Positions 52,982 to 62,081 are shown, counted from the stretch's first letter. The stretch is DNA of 64,000 nucleotides from Nostoc sp. LEGE 06077 (GCF_015207705.1 NZ_JADEWI010000002.1:186001-250000), one strand, 5' to 3'. Program-made: numbers and translations. Notes: generated from the letters alone by a model not told the origin.

Positions 52982-55384
52982 TTGAGTGACTCTGACAAGG
53001 AGGAACCGCGATTGTCGCCTGGAAATCAATATAAAAATGAGGAATCCACCACCGATAGCTTACCCCCAACCAAGGTGGGAAAGGTGAGGCAACTATTTGG
53101 TCAGATGGGTAATGTTTCATCGGGAATAGTTACCAGATTTACCAGTAGGGAAAAGCCGTTTTATCGTCGTTTCTGGTTTTGGGCAATACTCACTGTCGGT
53201 AGTGGTGTAGTGGCCGCGAAATACGTTATTGTCTCGATAGATAAAACTTTGCCAGATAAAGCAGAACTGCAAGCTTTTGTCCGTGAGCAAACATTAACAA
53301 TCAAAGCCGCTAATGGTAATATCCTCCAGCAACAAGGAGAAGCTACCAGAGAACAACTCAAAATTGAACAAATTCCTGATAAGTTAAAAAAAGCCTTTAT
53401 CGCCTCAGAAGATAGAAGATTTACCGAACACAACGGTGTTGATCCCCAAGGTATTGCTAGAGCAGGTTTAAATAACTTGCGATCGCAAAATGTGGTCGAA
53501 GGTGGTAGCACTATCACCCAACAATTAGCCCGAATTCTGTTCTTAAAACAAGAAAAGACAATCTGGCGCAAACTCAAAGAAGTCCGTCTCGCCCAGAAAA
53601 TTGAGCAAGAATTTACTAAAGACCAAATTTTAGAACGTTATTTAAATTTGGTGTATTTAGGCTCAGGAGCTTATGGTGTAGGTGATGCAGCTTGGGTTTA
53701 TTTCAGTAAACCAGTAGACCAACTGACCTTAGCCGAAGCAGCCACAATAGCTGGTTTGGCTCCCGCTCCAAGTTTGTATTCTCCCGAACAAAATCCCGTC
53801 GCCGCTAAACAACGGCGCAATTTAGTATTACAACGGATGCGGGAAGATGGGATTATTACCGCCGCCGAAAGTCAAGCCGCTGCTCAAGAACCATTAATTG
53901 TCCAAAGTAGCCAGCCCAAACGGCTCCAAGTAGAGTCTCCCTACTTTACTAGTTACGTTCAGCAAGAGTTACCCAAGTATGTTTCCCCTGATGTACTGGC
54001 GGTTGGTGGTTTAACAGTCGAAACCAGCTTAGACCCAAAATGGCAAACAGCAGCCGAAGCCGCAGTGACGAAAGTATTACGTAATCAAGGGCGTTGGGAA
54101 AACTTTAAGCAAGCCGCTTTAGTGGCTATAGACCCCCGCAGTGGGGAAATTAAAGCAATGGTGGGGGGTAAAGACTTTGGCAAAAACCAATTTAACCGCG
54201 TCACCCAAGCCAAACGTCAGCCAGGCTCGACATTTAAAGGATTTGTCTACGCAACAGCGATCGCTACAGGCAAAAGCCCTTACGATACCTATTTAGATGC
54301 GCCCTTTATTGTCGATGGCTACGAACCAAAAAACTATAGCGAAAAATTCCGGGGCTTGATGAATATGCGAGATGCCCTCACTCGCTCTGTGAATATAGTT
54401 GCGTTGAAAGTATTGCTAGATGTGGGATTTGCCCCGACGATCAAACTAGCCCATGATATGGGGATTAAGTCGGAACTCAAACCCAATTATTCTTTAGCCC
54501 TTGGCTCCAACGAAGTCAACCTTTTAGAATTAACCAGCGCCTACGGCAGTTTTGCCACCCAGGGATTACACGTAGAGCCGCATGGTATTCGGCGCATCCT
54601 CAACCGCCAAGGTCAAGTTATCTGGTCAGTCGATTTTAAATCACAACGAGCGCTAGATGCTGATAGTGCGGCAATTATGACTTGGATGCTGCGTAACGTT
54701 GTCGCCGAAGGGACTGGTGCAGCAGCCCAACTAGATAATCGACCTGTAGCAGGCAAGACCGGAACCTCCGATGAAGCTAGGGATTTGTGGTTTATTGGTT
54801 ACATTCCCCAAGCTGTAGCAGGAGTTTGGCTAGGTAATGATGACAACCGCGCTACCTATGGGAGTAGTAGCAGTGCAGCCTACACCTGGCATGAATTTAT
54901 GGCCAAAGCCATAGAGGGAATGCCTGTCGAAAAATTCCCGGAAAGACCAAAGTTAGACGGTCGCAAAGGCACAATTAAAGCTCAACCCATCAAACCGAAG
55001 AAAATCCTCAACAGTTCTAGCGACGATAATGATGAGGTAAATTCCAGCGATGGCGATGATAGCGGCTCATCTAGAAGACGGCGGAGATACCAAGAGCAAG
55101 ATGATAATGCTGACACGCCAAGAAGACGCAGACGCAGTTACCAACAGCAAGAGAATAATACGGAAACACCCAAAAGACGGCGGCGCTTCCGCACTGTAGA
55201 AAATGATTCCAGTGCCTCAGCCACAGAACCATCCCGTTCTCGCAGAAGATCCAGACAAGTGGAATCAGAATCTCCCACACCTCAAAGGTCTCGGCGGTCT
55301 TCACCGTCAACTAGTAATAGTTCGGGTTCAGCATCAACATCAAGTTGGCGCGATAGACTGAGACCAGGGTCATCCTCACAATAG
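52982..55384 (+). CDS. Bifunctional penicillin-binding protein 1A type (transglycosylase/transpeptidase)
   Basis: A cytoplasmic N-terminus and one membrane helix (FWFWAILTVGSGVVAAKYVIV, about 62-82) lead to a GT51 domain with ASEDRRFTEHNGVDPQGIARA, GGSTITQQLARIL and LNLVYLGSGAYGV. The transpeptidase domain has the serine nucleophile in PGSTFKGF, TRSVN and KTGTSDEARD. The C-terminal 130 residues are an Arg/Ser/Pro-rich disordered tail. It polymerises and cross-links peptidoglycan. The start used is a TTG at 52982; no ATG or GTG is better placed in frame, so the start is uncertain. The 3' end is 10 bases before the PAP-like gene. Confidence 0.93.
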   Translation: MSDSDKEEPRLSPGNQYKNEESTTDSLPPTKVGKVRQLFGQMGNVSSGIVTRFTSREKPFYRRFWFWAILTVGSGVVAAKYVIVSIDKTLPDKAELQAFVREQTLTIKAANGNILQQQGEATREQLKIEQIPDKLKKAFIASEDRRFTEHNGVDPQGIARAGLNNLRSQNVVEGGSTITQQLARILFLKQEKTIWRKLKEVRLAQKIEQEFTKDQILERYLNLVYLGSGAYGVGDAAWVYFSKPVDQLTLAEAATIAGLAPAPSLYSPEQNPVAAKQRRNLVLQRMREDGIITAAESQAAAQEPLIVQSSQPKRLQVESPYFTSYVQQELPKYVSPDVLAVGGLTVETSLDPKWQTAAEAAVTKVLRNQGRWENFKQAALVAIDPRSGEIKAMVGGKDFGKNQFNRVTQAKRQPGSTFKGFVYATAIATGKSPYDTYLDAPFIVDGYEPKNYSEKFRGLMNMRDALTRSVNIVALKVLLDVGFAPTIKLAHDMGIKSELKPNYSLALGSNEVNLLELTSAYGSFATQGLHVEPHGIRRILNRQGQVIWSVDFKSQRALDADSAAIMTWMLRNVVAEGTGAAAQLDNRPVAGKTGTSDEARDLWFIGYIPQAVAGVWLGNDDNRATYGSSSSAAYTWHEFMAKAIEGMPVEKFPERPKLDGRKGTIKAQPIKPKKILNSSSDDNDEVNSSDGDDSGSSRRRRRYQEQDDNADTPRRRRRSYQQQENNTETPKRRRRFRTVENDSSASATEPSRSRRRSRQVESESPTPQRSRRSSPSTSNSSGSASTSSWRDRLRPGSSSQ

Positions 55385-55394
55385 TTAACTTGCC

Positions 55395-55991
55395 ATGACT
55401 GCTGAGTTACCATCACTTGCTACATCTGAGTTTGTCGCCACGTTAAAACAAGCGGGCAAAAATAGCGATCGCCCATCAGCTAAAGTAATAGTTGATGCTC
55501 TGTTACAAGCTGAAAAAACCACCAAACAGCAACGAATTAGCTATAACTTTGATTCTCTTGTTGGTACATGGCGGCTGTGCTTTGCCACCGGAACACGTAA
55601 AGTGAGACAGCGCGGCGGCATAATTTTGGGTAAAGGCTTTTATTGGCCTAAATTTACGCCAACTTATATTTCCTTTAGTCAAGCAACATCAGCCAAAGCA
55701 GAAATTAGCAATCAGGTGAAACTAGGGTCTGTGTTTCTTAAACTCACAGGCCCAGCCAAATATTTAGGCAAAAAAAATCTCTTGGCCTTTGATTTTACCC
55801 ACATCCAAATTAGTGTTTTTGGTCGTGTTATTTACAATAAACCTTTAGGCAGAAATAAATCACAAACAAAAGATTTTGACAACGAACCCATAGCTAAATT
55901 GCCATTCTTTGCTTTCTTTTTAATTACAGAAGATTTTATCGCCGCCCGTGGCCGGGGAGGCGGACTAGCACTGTGGTTTCGAGAGAGATAA
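55395..55991 (+). CDS. PAP/fibrillin-like protein
   Basis: About 198 residues without signal or membrane segments. A helix opens the protein, then SLVGTWRLCFATGT (the LxGxWRLxY/F pattern of plastid-lipid-associated/fibrillin proteins), then YISFSQATSAKAEISNQVKLGSVFLKLTGPA and a basic end, FFLITEDFIAARGRGGGLALWFR, which resembles the C-terminal LxxDLRIxRG-type strand. The family binds lipids or carotenoids near photosynthetic membranes; the assignment here is moderate. It follows PBP1A by 10 bases on the same strand, suggesting an operon. Confidence 0.65.
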   Translation: MTAELPSLATSEFVATLKQAGKNSDRPSAKVIVDALLQAEKTTKQQRISYNFDSLVGTWRLCFATGTRKVRQRGGIILGKGFYWPKFTPTYISFSQATSAKAEISNQVKLGSVFLKLTGPAKYLGKKNLLAFDFTHIQISVFGRVIYNKPLGRNKSQTKDFDNEPIAKLPFFAFFLITEDFIAARGRGGGLALWFRER

Positions 55992-56006
55992 TCTGGGCTA
56001 AATCAA

Positions 56007-56348
56007 CTATCTATCCCAACTATTATTACGATACTTTTTGTAACGTCCATAATTATTTCCCCGGTCACGGCGGGAATTTTCCTGCCGTCCATAACCTTGA
56101 TTTCGGTTAAAGTTACCACGTCGCTGATAAGGTGACTGACGACGATTTATCCGCCCTCGGCTATTTTGTTGACGATTAGTTTGATTAATTATTTGGATAA
56201 TTGTATTGTTATCCCCATTAATCGCCGCCGTTTGGTTTGCTCCTTGATTACTGTTAACCTCGGCTAACGTAGGCGAAGCAACCAGCCCAAAAGTTGCAAC
56301 TGCTGTTAAAAGACTAAAAATAAATTTTTTCTTGCTCATCTTCGCCAT
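56007..56348 (-). CDS. Small secreted basic protein with Q-A-G-D repeat (cluster member 4)
   Basis: A signal peptide (KFIFSLLTAVATFGLVASPTLA, cleavage near residue 29) precedes a short motif NQTAAINGDNNTIIQIINQ, and a long Arg/Asn/Gly/Tyr-rich tail (RRDRGNNYGRYKKYRNN). The tail is strongly basic and of low complexity, like RNA-binding or amyloid-forming surface proteins, though the function is unknown. The motif is shared with the protein at 57536. It is the last gene of a four-gene minus-strand cluster. Confidence 0.68.
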   Translation of the reverse strand: MAKMSKKKFIFSLLTAVATFGLVASPTLAEVNSNQGANQTAAINGDNNTIIQIINQTNRQQNSRGRINRRQSPYQRRGNFNRNQGYGRQENSRRDRGNNYGRYKKYRNNSWDR

Positions 56349-56522
56349 ACTTTAAATCAACTTATTGAATAACCACCAATATCTAAAATTTTGTGGGGCT
56401 TGTACCCTTTTAATTACGAATTCGTAATTATTGAGCCATCAGATTTATCTTTATTAAGCCAAAATCTCACATCCCAAATTGTTTAACGGGTTCAAGCCTG
56501 CACCTAAATAAACTGATAGATT

Positions 56523-56927
56523 TCAGCGGCGGAAATTACGAGGTCTAGTTAAAGATGGGTCATAGGCTGGGTTGTAAACATCCACTTTCACCCCAACAGG
56601 AACCTTAATAGTCGGCCCATTTATCCCTGTACCGTTACCTCTACCACCATTGATGCGTTGTCTGCTGGTACGTTGTTGGTTTGCTCGTCCACTACCTGTA
56701 TAAACTTGGGTACCAACTTGTGTAATTGCGTTTCCTGAGCATCGGCCTTGATTTTGCAAATCCACATTATTGCTCTGTCGAGAAGGCTGTCTAGAGCCAC
56801 GAACAGCCACTTGCACAGAAACGTCGGTCATCACACACTGTGCAACCGCAGAATCACTAAAAGCAGGTGATATCGCTAATAAAGTACTGCTCGATAACCA
56901 TCCAAGTAATAAAATTTTGGATCTCAT
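56523..56927 (-). CDS. Small secreted basic protein (cluster member 3)
   Basis: I start at ATG 56927, which has AGGAGG seven bases upstream and gives a clean signal peptide (MRSKILLLGWLSSSTLLAIS, cleavage near AVAQ). The mature part has two Cys residues, a Ser/Asn/Gln/Arg-rich middle, GNAITQVGTQVYTGSGRANQ, and a Gly-rich stretch ending in DPSLTRPRNFRR. Low complexity and secreted; function not recognised. It stands 32 bases after the preceding gene, so the two are co-transcribed. Confidence 0.68.
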   Translation of the reverse strand: MRSKILLLGWLSSSTLLAISPAFSDSAVAQCVMTDVSVQVAVRGSRQPSRQSNNVDLQNQGRCSGNAITQVGTQVYTGSGRANQQRTSRQRINGGRGNGTGINGPTIKVPVGVKVDVYNPAYDPSLTRPRNFRR

Positions 56928-56959
56928 ACTTACCTCCTGGTCAATATCAACGGTAATTA

Positions 56960-57295
56960 CTATCGACACACAGTTGTAGAAGTCGTGCTTTGAGCAACGC
57001 TGCTTCTACCTGAGTAACTTGTTTGATGCTTAGTGTAGCTAGAAGTGTAGCGACGACAGGGTGCTTGCCGATAATATCGCCGCAGACGACGACGGGAATA
57101 AGAATCTGATGGAGTATAGTAACTATCTGTTGGTTGATCCCTGTCTTCTTCAGAAGTTATTCTCACCCCATTATCGGAATCAACTATTGTTGTACCGTCA
57201 TCTGTACGGATTTCAATTCTGGATGCGCTGGCTGCACTTGGCAAAACCATGAGCGCTAATAAAATCGCTAAGGGTAAAGACTTTTTCGCTATCAT
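56960..57295 (-). CDS. Small secreted Ser/Thr/Tyr-rich protein (cluster member 2)
   Basis: Start at ATG 57295 with GGAG nine bases upstream; an open extension to 57346 lacks a site. The signal peptide (KSLPLAILLALMVLPSAASA) is followed by SRIEIRTDDGTTIVDSDNGVRI, a small beta unit, and then a Tyr/Ser/Arg-rich tail with Cys near both ends of the last 30 residues (APCRRY ... TTVCR). Not recognised. It belongs with the other three small secreted genes. Confidence 0.65.
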   Translation of the reverse strand: MIAKKSLPLAILLALMVLPSAASASRIEIRTDDGTTIVDSDNGVRITSEEDRDQPTDSYYTPSDSYSRRRLRRYYRQAPCRRYTSSYTKHQTSYSGRSSVAQSTTSTTVCR

Positions 57296-57535
57296 GATAA
57301 AGTTTCTCCATTTATGGAGGCAAAAAGCTTTTTGATGCTGAATCAATTCAAAAAGCCCAACAATTTTAAACTTGATTAACTCAATAATTAGCTTATAACT
57401 CCCAACCTTAAAGAAGATTGGGAGTTTCAGAGACCATTTATAAAGTGAATACTTAGATAGGATATGTCTCTAAAGCCGTAACACACCCTACTGGAATTTT
57501 ATTTTTACTTTATAAATAATCACTTAGTACTCAGA

Positions 57536-57886
57536 CTATCTCCGACGCTGATCACGACGAATAGAGTTTCTTTGTATGTTAATTAGCCTAGAGCGTTGGC
57601 CAATTCTACCGCCATCACCTACAGCGCCAGCAGATTGACCTGTGTATTGACCATTGTCTTGATTGACACGTCCGCCAGAACGCCGACCTCTAATGCGCTG
57701 ACGACTGTTTTGGATATTAATTTGATCTGCTCGTTGATAAATTTGGCTGTCATTGCCTACAATAGCAGCGTTTTGCTCGACAGTCTGGGTACTTGTTTGG
57801 TTAGTTTCAGCATGAACAGGTAAGGAAGCCAATCCTAAAGCTGCAACTGAGAAGATGCTTACCAGATAACGTTTTGAAAATATCAT
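57536..57886 (-). CDS. Small secreted basic protein with two Q-A-G-D repeats (cluster member 1)
   Basis: Start at ATG 57886 with GAGGTG right upstream. The signal peptide (RYLVSIFSVAALGLASLPVHA) is followed by two 24-residue repeats, EQNAAIVGNDSQIYQRADQ and GQSAGAVGDGGRIGQRSRL, separated by an Arg/Gly/Asn-rich segment, and the C-terminus is RRDQRRR. The repeat pattern QxAxxxGxxxxIxQ recalls curlin-type amyloid repeats but is not identical. It is the first gene of the cluster in the direction of transcription. Confidence 0.7.
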   Translation of the reverse strand: MIFSKRYLVSIFSVAALGLASLPVHAETNQTSTQTVEQNAAIVGNDSQIYQRADQINIQNSRQRIRGRRSGGRVNQDNGQYTGQSAGAVGDGGRIGQRSRLINIQRNSIRRDQRRR

Positions 57887-58276
57887 GCTCACCTCAATTT
57901 ATTAATTTTGAGTCCGGTGAAAGAAACACTTTTATGCACAAAAAGTGTGCAAAACTATCCACAGGTTTCTTAGCTTATGTTCTTACATCTTACATGAATA
58001 TTTTCTCTGTTATTTAGAATAATTTCGTCTTTTATATGCCTATATATTTATATGAATTAAAAATAATGCTAGGGGAGCAAATCTAGCAAAGTATAAAAAT
58101 CTCTCTATTTCTAGTCTTTAGCGATGATTTTTAAATTAAGTATAGAGAAAGACTTGAAAGTAAAGTAATTACTGGTACTTTACTTAAACCTGATTTTGCT
58201 CAAAATGAGATGAGATTTTTTAGTTTTTATCCGCCAGATTGATTACTGGCTAATCAAGGTTTTGCAGTTACTGAAT
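57887..58276. other. Intergenic region upstream of the small secreted cluster
   Basis: About 390 bases, very AT-rich, no gene. It should carry the promoter of the cluster on the minus strand and the 3' region of the Crp-type gene. A small stem CACAAAAAGTGTG lies near 57936. No terminator with a clear T-run was seen. Confidence 0.45.
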
Positions 58277-58867
58277 TTAAATTTCATAGTACCAAATATC
58301 TTCTTCTCGCACGACGATGCGATGGAGGGATAGACGGTCAATTAAACCTTCTTCTTCAAATTGTCCTAAAATTCGCGTGATGGTAACACGGGTAGAACCA
58401 AGCATTTCTGCTAGGTCTTCATGAGTTAACCGCATATCGATTAAACGTCCTTGTTCAACTTGTGAACCGAATTTTTTTGATAACCATGCTAATAGTTTAA
58501 TCAGCATAGTATCAACTTTTTTATAACTACGAATTACCATTAATTCTTGAGCTTGTTGGATATGTGCTAGTAGAGTCTCTTGTGCTTGATACCAATCTTC
58601 CATGAGCAAGCTTTTGACTTCTACTTTGGTTAAGCACTCCATTTGATAAGGTTCTATTTTTGACAAAGCTTTACTGATGGTATCTCCAGGCCCCCATAAT
58701 CCTAGAGCCACTGTTGTACCATCTTCTAAATAAGTAAAAGTCCGTACAAAGCCTTTTTCGATTTGCCAAAGAACATTTTGTTGGTCTGGCAGGAATGACC
58801 GTCTGGTAAAATGCTGCTTGGCGTTCTTCGCAGGTGCGTTAGACAAGCTTGAGTGTAAAGACACCAT
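58277..58867 (-). CDS. Crp/Fnr family transcriptional regulator
   Basis: An N-terminal cyclic-nucleotide-like beta barrel (GFVRTFTYLEDGTTVALGLWGPGDTI) leads to a helix and a winged helix-turn-helix: RLIDMRLTHEDLAEMLGSTRVTITRILGQFEEEGLID (about residues 140-176). It resembles but is not NtcA, which has a different C-terminus and is longer. The inducer is unknown. It lies upstream of, and on the same strand as, the small secreted cluster; a regulatory link is possible but not shown. Confidence 0.9.
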   Translation of the reverse strand: MVSLHSSLSNAPAKNAKQHFTRRSFLPDQQNVLWQIEKGFVRTFTYLEDGTTVALGLWGPGDTISKALSKIEPYQMECLTKVEVKSLLMEDWYQAQETLLAHIQQAQELMVIRSYKKVDTMLIKLLAWLSKKFGSQVEQGRLIDMRLTHEDLAEMLGSTRVTITRILGQFEEEGLIDRLSLHRIVVREEDIWYYEI

Positions 58868-59035
58868 GATCTATAGTACGATTTTTCCATGTATTAACCG
58901 TAGTATACATAATAGATCAAGCTAAATGAACTTGCAGGTAGAGAAAAAATCTGCTTTGGGGAAGAGGTATAAAAGTATCTTAGTGATATTTCTCGGTGGA
59001 TACTGCTGTGTGATGAAGTGAGACGCAGCGAAATT

Positions 59036-59078
59036 GGGTGTAGGGATATAGGGATTCAAAACCCTTGTATCCCCACCC
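59036..59078. repeat. Intergenic hairpin repeat (GGGTGTAGGG type)
   Basis: GGGTGTAGGGATA is followed by TATCCCCACCC, with GGG ... CCC inner pairs. It is related to the hairpin at 29582. Confidence 0.55.
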
Positions 59079-59135
59079 GTCCCAAGGTGGCTTGGGTTGG
59101 TAAGCAGATGGCTGGCTGTAGCCATCAAGAATACT

Positions 59136-59909
59136 TTAATTATGCCGATGAACGAGAGTAGCACTAGCTTGATCTACAGGCATGAGTATGACTTCGTTAA
59201 TATTGACATGGGGCGATCGCGTGGTGCAGAAAAAGATCACATCAGCGATATCATCAGGAGTTAAGGGATTTACACCTTGATACACCCGCTTGGCGCGTTC
59301 CCCATCGCCATGAAACCGCACTTCACTAAATTCTGTTTCCACCATCCCAGGATCAACGGAAGTTACACGTATGGGAGTACCCAACAGGTCTTGTTTCAAG
59401 CCTTCGGAAATTGCTTTGACAGCCGCTTTTGTTGCACAGTAGACATTTCCCCCTGGGTAAGTTTGATGTCCGGCGATGGAACCAAGGTTGACGATATGAC
59501 CACGACCGCGTTTTACCATCCCTGGAACAACATAACGACTGAGGTACAGCAAACCTTTAATATTGGTATCTATCATTTCTTCCCAGTCTTGAAAGTCGCC
59601 TTCATACAGCTTATCTAAACCGCGACTTAAACCAGCGTTGTTGATGAGAATATCTATATTCGACCAGTCGGCAGGCAGATTAGTAATAGTAGATTCTACC
59701 GCAGGGCGATCGCGCACATCTAGCTGTAATAAATGAGTTGCTGTGCCAAACTCTTGATTAAGGGTATCGGCTAACTCTTGCAAGCGTTCCAGTCGTCGCG
59801 CTGCTAAGATCAACCTTGCACCAGCACCAGCAAAAACTTTGGCACAAGCAGTCCCAATTCCACTGCTTGCACCAGTAATTAACACAATTTGATTTTGTAG
59901 GGAAATCAT
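59136..59909 (-). CDS. Short-chain dehydrogenase/reductase, YdfG-like
   Basis: SDR motifs: VLITGASSGIGTACAKVF (cofactor), NNAGLSRG, NLGSIAGH with the catalytic Ser, YCATKAAVKAISEGLKQDL with YxxxK, and DPGMVETEFSEVRF. The end (PHVNINEVILMPVDQAS) is like E. coli YdfG, an NADP-dependent 3-hydroxy acid dehydrogenase acting on serine and similar compounds. 257 residues. The exact substrate is not shown. Confidence 0.93.
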   Translation of the reverse strand: MISLQNQIVLITGASSGIGTACAKVFAGAGARLILAARRLERLQELADTLNQEFGTATHLLQLDVRDRPAVESTITNLPADWSNIDILINNAGLSRGLDKLYEGDFQDWEEMIDTNIKGLLYLSRYVVPGMVKRGRGHIVNLGSIAGHQTYPGGNVYCATKAAVKAISEGLKQDLLGTPIRVTSVDPGMVETEFSEVRFHGDGERAKRVYQGVNPLTPDDIADVIFFCTTRSPHVNINEVILMPVDQASATLVHRHN

Positions 59910-59914
59910 TGTTA

Positions 59915-59936
59915 GTCAAGAGTCAATGGTCAAGAG
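59915..59936. repeat. Short tandem repeat GTCAAGA type
   Basis: GTCAAGA-GTCAATG-GTCAAGA are three degenerate heptamers in tandem next to a long palindrome. Confidence 0.5.
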
Positions 59937-59972
59937 TTTATTGTCCAATAATTCTGAACTATTGACCAAAAC

Positions 59973-60008
59973 GAAGAATAGAGGATGATATATCATCCTC
60001 TATTCTTC
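59973..60008. terminator. Perfect 36-base palindrome
   Basis: The 18-base arm GAAGAATAGAGGATGATA is followed with no spacer by its exact reverse complement. It lies 5 bases after the stop of the minus-strand gene at 60014, where it can fold as a terminator hairpin (with the AT-rich tail) for that gene. Confidence 0.7.
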
Positions 60009-60013
60009 ATACT

Positions 60014-60850
60014 TCATTTCACTACTCGCAAACGTTGAGTCACCATTGTGATCCCTTCACCCCGAACAATTACCGCCGAAATCCAGTGGCTACCAGCAGT
60101 TGCGGGTGCGCGTCCGACTTTAAAGATTCCCCCGGATGTGAGTAATTGCAGATCTAAGGTTGAAGGATTGAGATATTTTTCGACTGTAACGGGTTCTTCC
60201 ACTGCTGTTCCTAACAGAAAATCATCCCCTAAAGGTTCTTTAACAATTACATCAACACTATACGGCTGTCCAACTTTCACTTGCTGGGGTAATTTGAAAT
60301 CAAGTTGAGGTGGTTGATTACCAGAGGTAATTAGGGTACGTTCCCCTAAGATGTCTTGACTGATAATTTTTCCACCGGCAATTCGTTGGCGGGATGTAAC
60401 TGTAGCATTCAGGGCTAAGTTATTAGCGTTAGTTGATGGGGCGCTAGAAATGTTAGTTACTGTTTCGGCAACAATGGTATTACCTTCAGATTTCCAAGAT
60501 TGTAGCTTTGTGGTGTAGCGTAATTGGGGATATTGTTTCCACAGAGTCAGCAGTGCTTTTTCTAGGTTTGTCCGGTTTAACCCATCTCCATTGGTAAAAT
60601 TAGGACTATAGAATTGGAGTACTGCTTTAGAATTACCTTTACTAGCAGCTGTATCAATTTGTGTTAGTAAATTGTTTATTGCTGCGGGGGCATTTTGGGG
60701 AGTGGCAGCTTGCACAGTGTGTAAACTGCTAGTTAAACCCAGTGTCAGCAGCGATAATAACAGCCAACTTGGAGCAGAAAATCTCGGTTGGCGTTGGAGG
60801 AATACAGCAATAATGTTAGTCATTGGTAACAGTTTACTGATTTTATTCAT
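60014..60850 (-). CDS. Exported protein with an NTF2-like N-terminal half
   Basis: An N-terminal signal or anchor (SWLLLSLLTLGLTSSLHTVQA, ending about residue 48) is followed by AINNLLTQIDTAASKGNSKAVLQFYSPNF, then ALLTLWKQYPQLRYTTKLQSW, typical of NTF2-like or SnoaL-like domains. The C-terminal half (PQQVKVGQPYSVDVIVKEPLGD, then SHWISAVIVRGEGI) looks like an immunoglobulin-type beta domain. Function unknown; cyanobacterial. The first Met at 60850 is used; a second Met at 60823 lies 9 codons in. Confidence 0.75.
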   Translation of the reverse strand: MNKISKLLPMTNIIAVFLQRQPRFSAPSWLLLSLLTLGLTSSLHTVQAATPQNAPAAINNLLTQIDTAASKGNSKAVLQFYSPNFTNGDGLNRTNLEKALLTLWKQYPQLRYTTKLQSWKSEGNTIVAETVTNISSAPSTNANNLALNATVTSRQRIAGGKIISQDILGERTLITSGNQPPQLDFKLPQQVKVGQPYSVDVIVKEPLGDDFLLGTAVEEPVTVEKYLNPSTLDLQLLTSGGIFKVGRAPATAGSHWISAVIVRGEGITMVTQRLRVVK

Positions 60851-60907
60851 GAACGTAGGGAAATTGTTTTATCTTAATGAAGCTAGGCGCTAAACGGTAG
60901 AGGTTTG

Positions 60908-61978
60908 ATGACAAACGCACCGATAAAATTACTCATAGCTGCCAGTGGGACTGGTGGACATTTGTTTCCAGCGATCGCACTGGCAGAAAAACTGCCAGAC
61001 TATGAAATTGAATGGTTGGGTGTGCCGAATCGACTAGAAACGCAACTTGTTCCCAAACAGTACCCCTTGAATACTATTCCAGTTGAAGGGTTCCAGCAAG
61101 GTTTCGGACTCGCATCTCTAAAGATTTTGGTTAAACTCATTGGTTCGATTATAGAAGTTCGACGAATTCTCAAACAGGGCAAATTTCAGGGCGTGTTTAC
61201 GACAGGCGGTTATATTGCAGGGCCTGCGGTGATTGCGGCGCGTTCTTTGGGTTTACCTGTAGTTTTTCACGAATCTAACGCTTTACCAGGAAAAGTGACA
61301 TGCTTTTTTGGCCCTTGGTGCAATGCAATGGCGCTGGGGTTTGCAGCAGCAGCTAAGTATTTACCCAAAGCGAAAAATGTCTGTGTTGGTACACCAGTGC
61401 GATCGCAATTTTTAGCGGCAGAAATTCCCCCGCTAGATTTAGCTATCCCCGATAATGCGCCGTTAATTGTGGTTTTTGGTGGTAGTCAAGGCGCAGTGGC
61501 TGTGAATAAATTCGTTCGTCAAGCGGCAAGTGCTTGGTTAGATATTGGTGCTTATATTGTGCATTTAACAGGCGATCGCGATCCCGATGCCGGGATTTTT
61601 AAACATCCCCAATATATAGAGTTACCCTTTTATGACAATATGGCGGCGCTGTTGCGACGTGCAACTTTAGCAATTAGTCGTTCTGGTGCTGGTAGCTTAA
61701 CAGAATTAGCCGTGTGTGGCACACCGGCAATTTTGATCCCTTACCCTTTTGCAGCGGAAGATCATCAATCTTACAACGCAGATGTATTTACCAAAGCTGG
61801 TGCAGCAATTACAGATAAACAATCAGAGTTAACAGCCGAAAAATTGCAAACTCAAGTTTTACAGTTATTGCAAAATCCCGCCGAGTTAACCAAAATGAGG
61901 GAAAATGCCAAAGCGATCGCAGTTCCTGATAGTGCCGATAAATTGGCTTCTTTATTGCGAGAAGTCTTGGAAACTTAA
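60908..61978 (+). CDS. murG: UDP-N-acetylglucosamine-undecaprenyl-pyrophosphoryl-MurNAc-pentapeptide transferase MurG
   Basis: GT-B fold with LLIAASGTGGHLFPAIALAEKL near the N-terminus, VFTTGGYIAGPAVIAAR, HESNALPGKVTC, VVFGGSQGAVAVNKF at the linker, ISRSGAGSLTELAVCGTPAILIPYPFAAEDHQ, the donor-binding site. It adds GlcNAc to lipid I to form lipid II at the inner face of the membrane. 356 residues from ATG 60908. A terminator follows at 62005. Confidence 0.96.
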   Translation: MTNAPIKLLIAASGTGGHLFPAIALAEKLPDYEIEWLGVPNRLETQLVPKQYPLNTIPVEGFQQGFGLASLKILVKLIGSIIEVRRILKQGKFQGVFTTGGYIAGPAVIAARSLGLPVVFHESNALPGKVTCFFGPWCNAMALGFAAAAKYLPKAKNVCVGTPVRSQFLAAEIPPLDLAIPDNAPLIVVFGGSQGAVAVNKFVRQAASAWLDIGAYIVHLTGDRDPDAGIFKHPQYIELPFYDNMAALLRRATLAISRSGAGSLTELAVCGTPAILIPYPFAAEDHQSYNADVFTKAGAAITDKQSELTAEKLQTQVLQLLQNPAELTKMRENAKAIAVPDSADKLASLLREVLET

Positions 61979-62004
61979 ACAATTCAGTCGAGAAGATTTG
62001 CTGT

Positions 62005-62031
62005 AAAGACACGAAATTTCGTGTCTTTTTT
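62005..62031 (+). terminator. Rho-independent terminator after murG
   Basis: AAAGACACGAAA and TTTCGTGTCTTT are exact arms followed by a run of T. It starts 27 bases after the murG stop codon. Confidence 0.88.
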
Positions 62032-62081
62032 ATCTATGAGTATGGATTACTTATGAATATGGGAGTCGGATTGACGAACTT

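Noticed and set aside
58277-58867. NtcA
   Set aside because: The helix-turn-helix is related, but the C-terminus and length differ from NtcA as I remember it.
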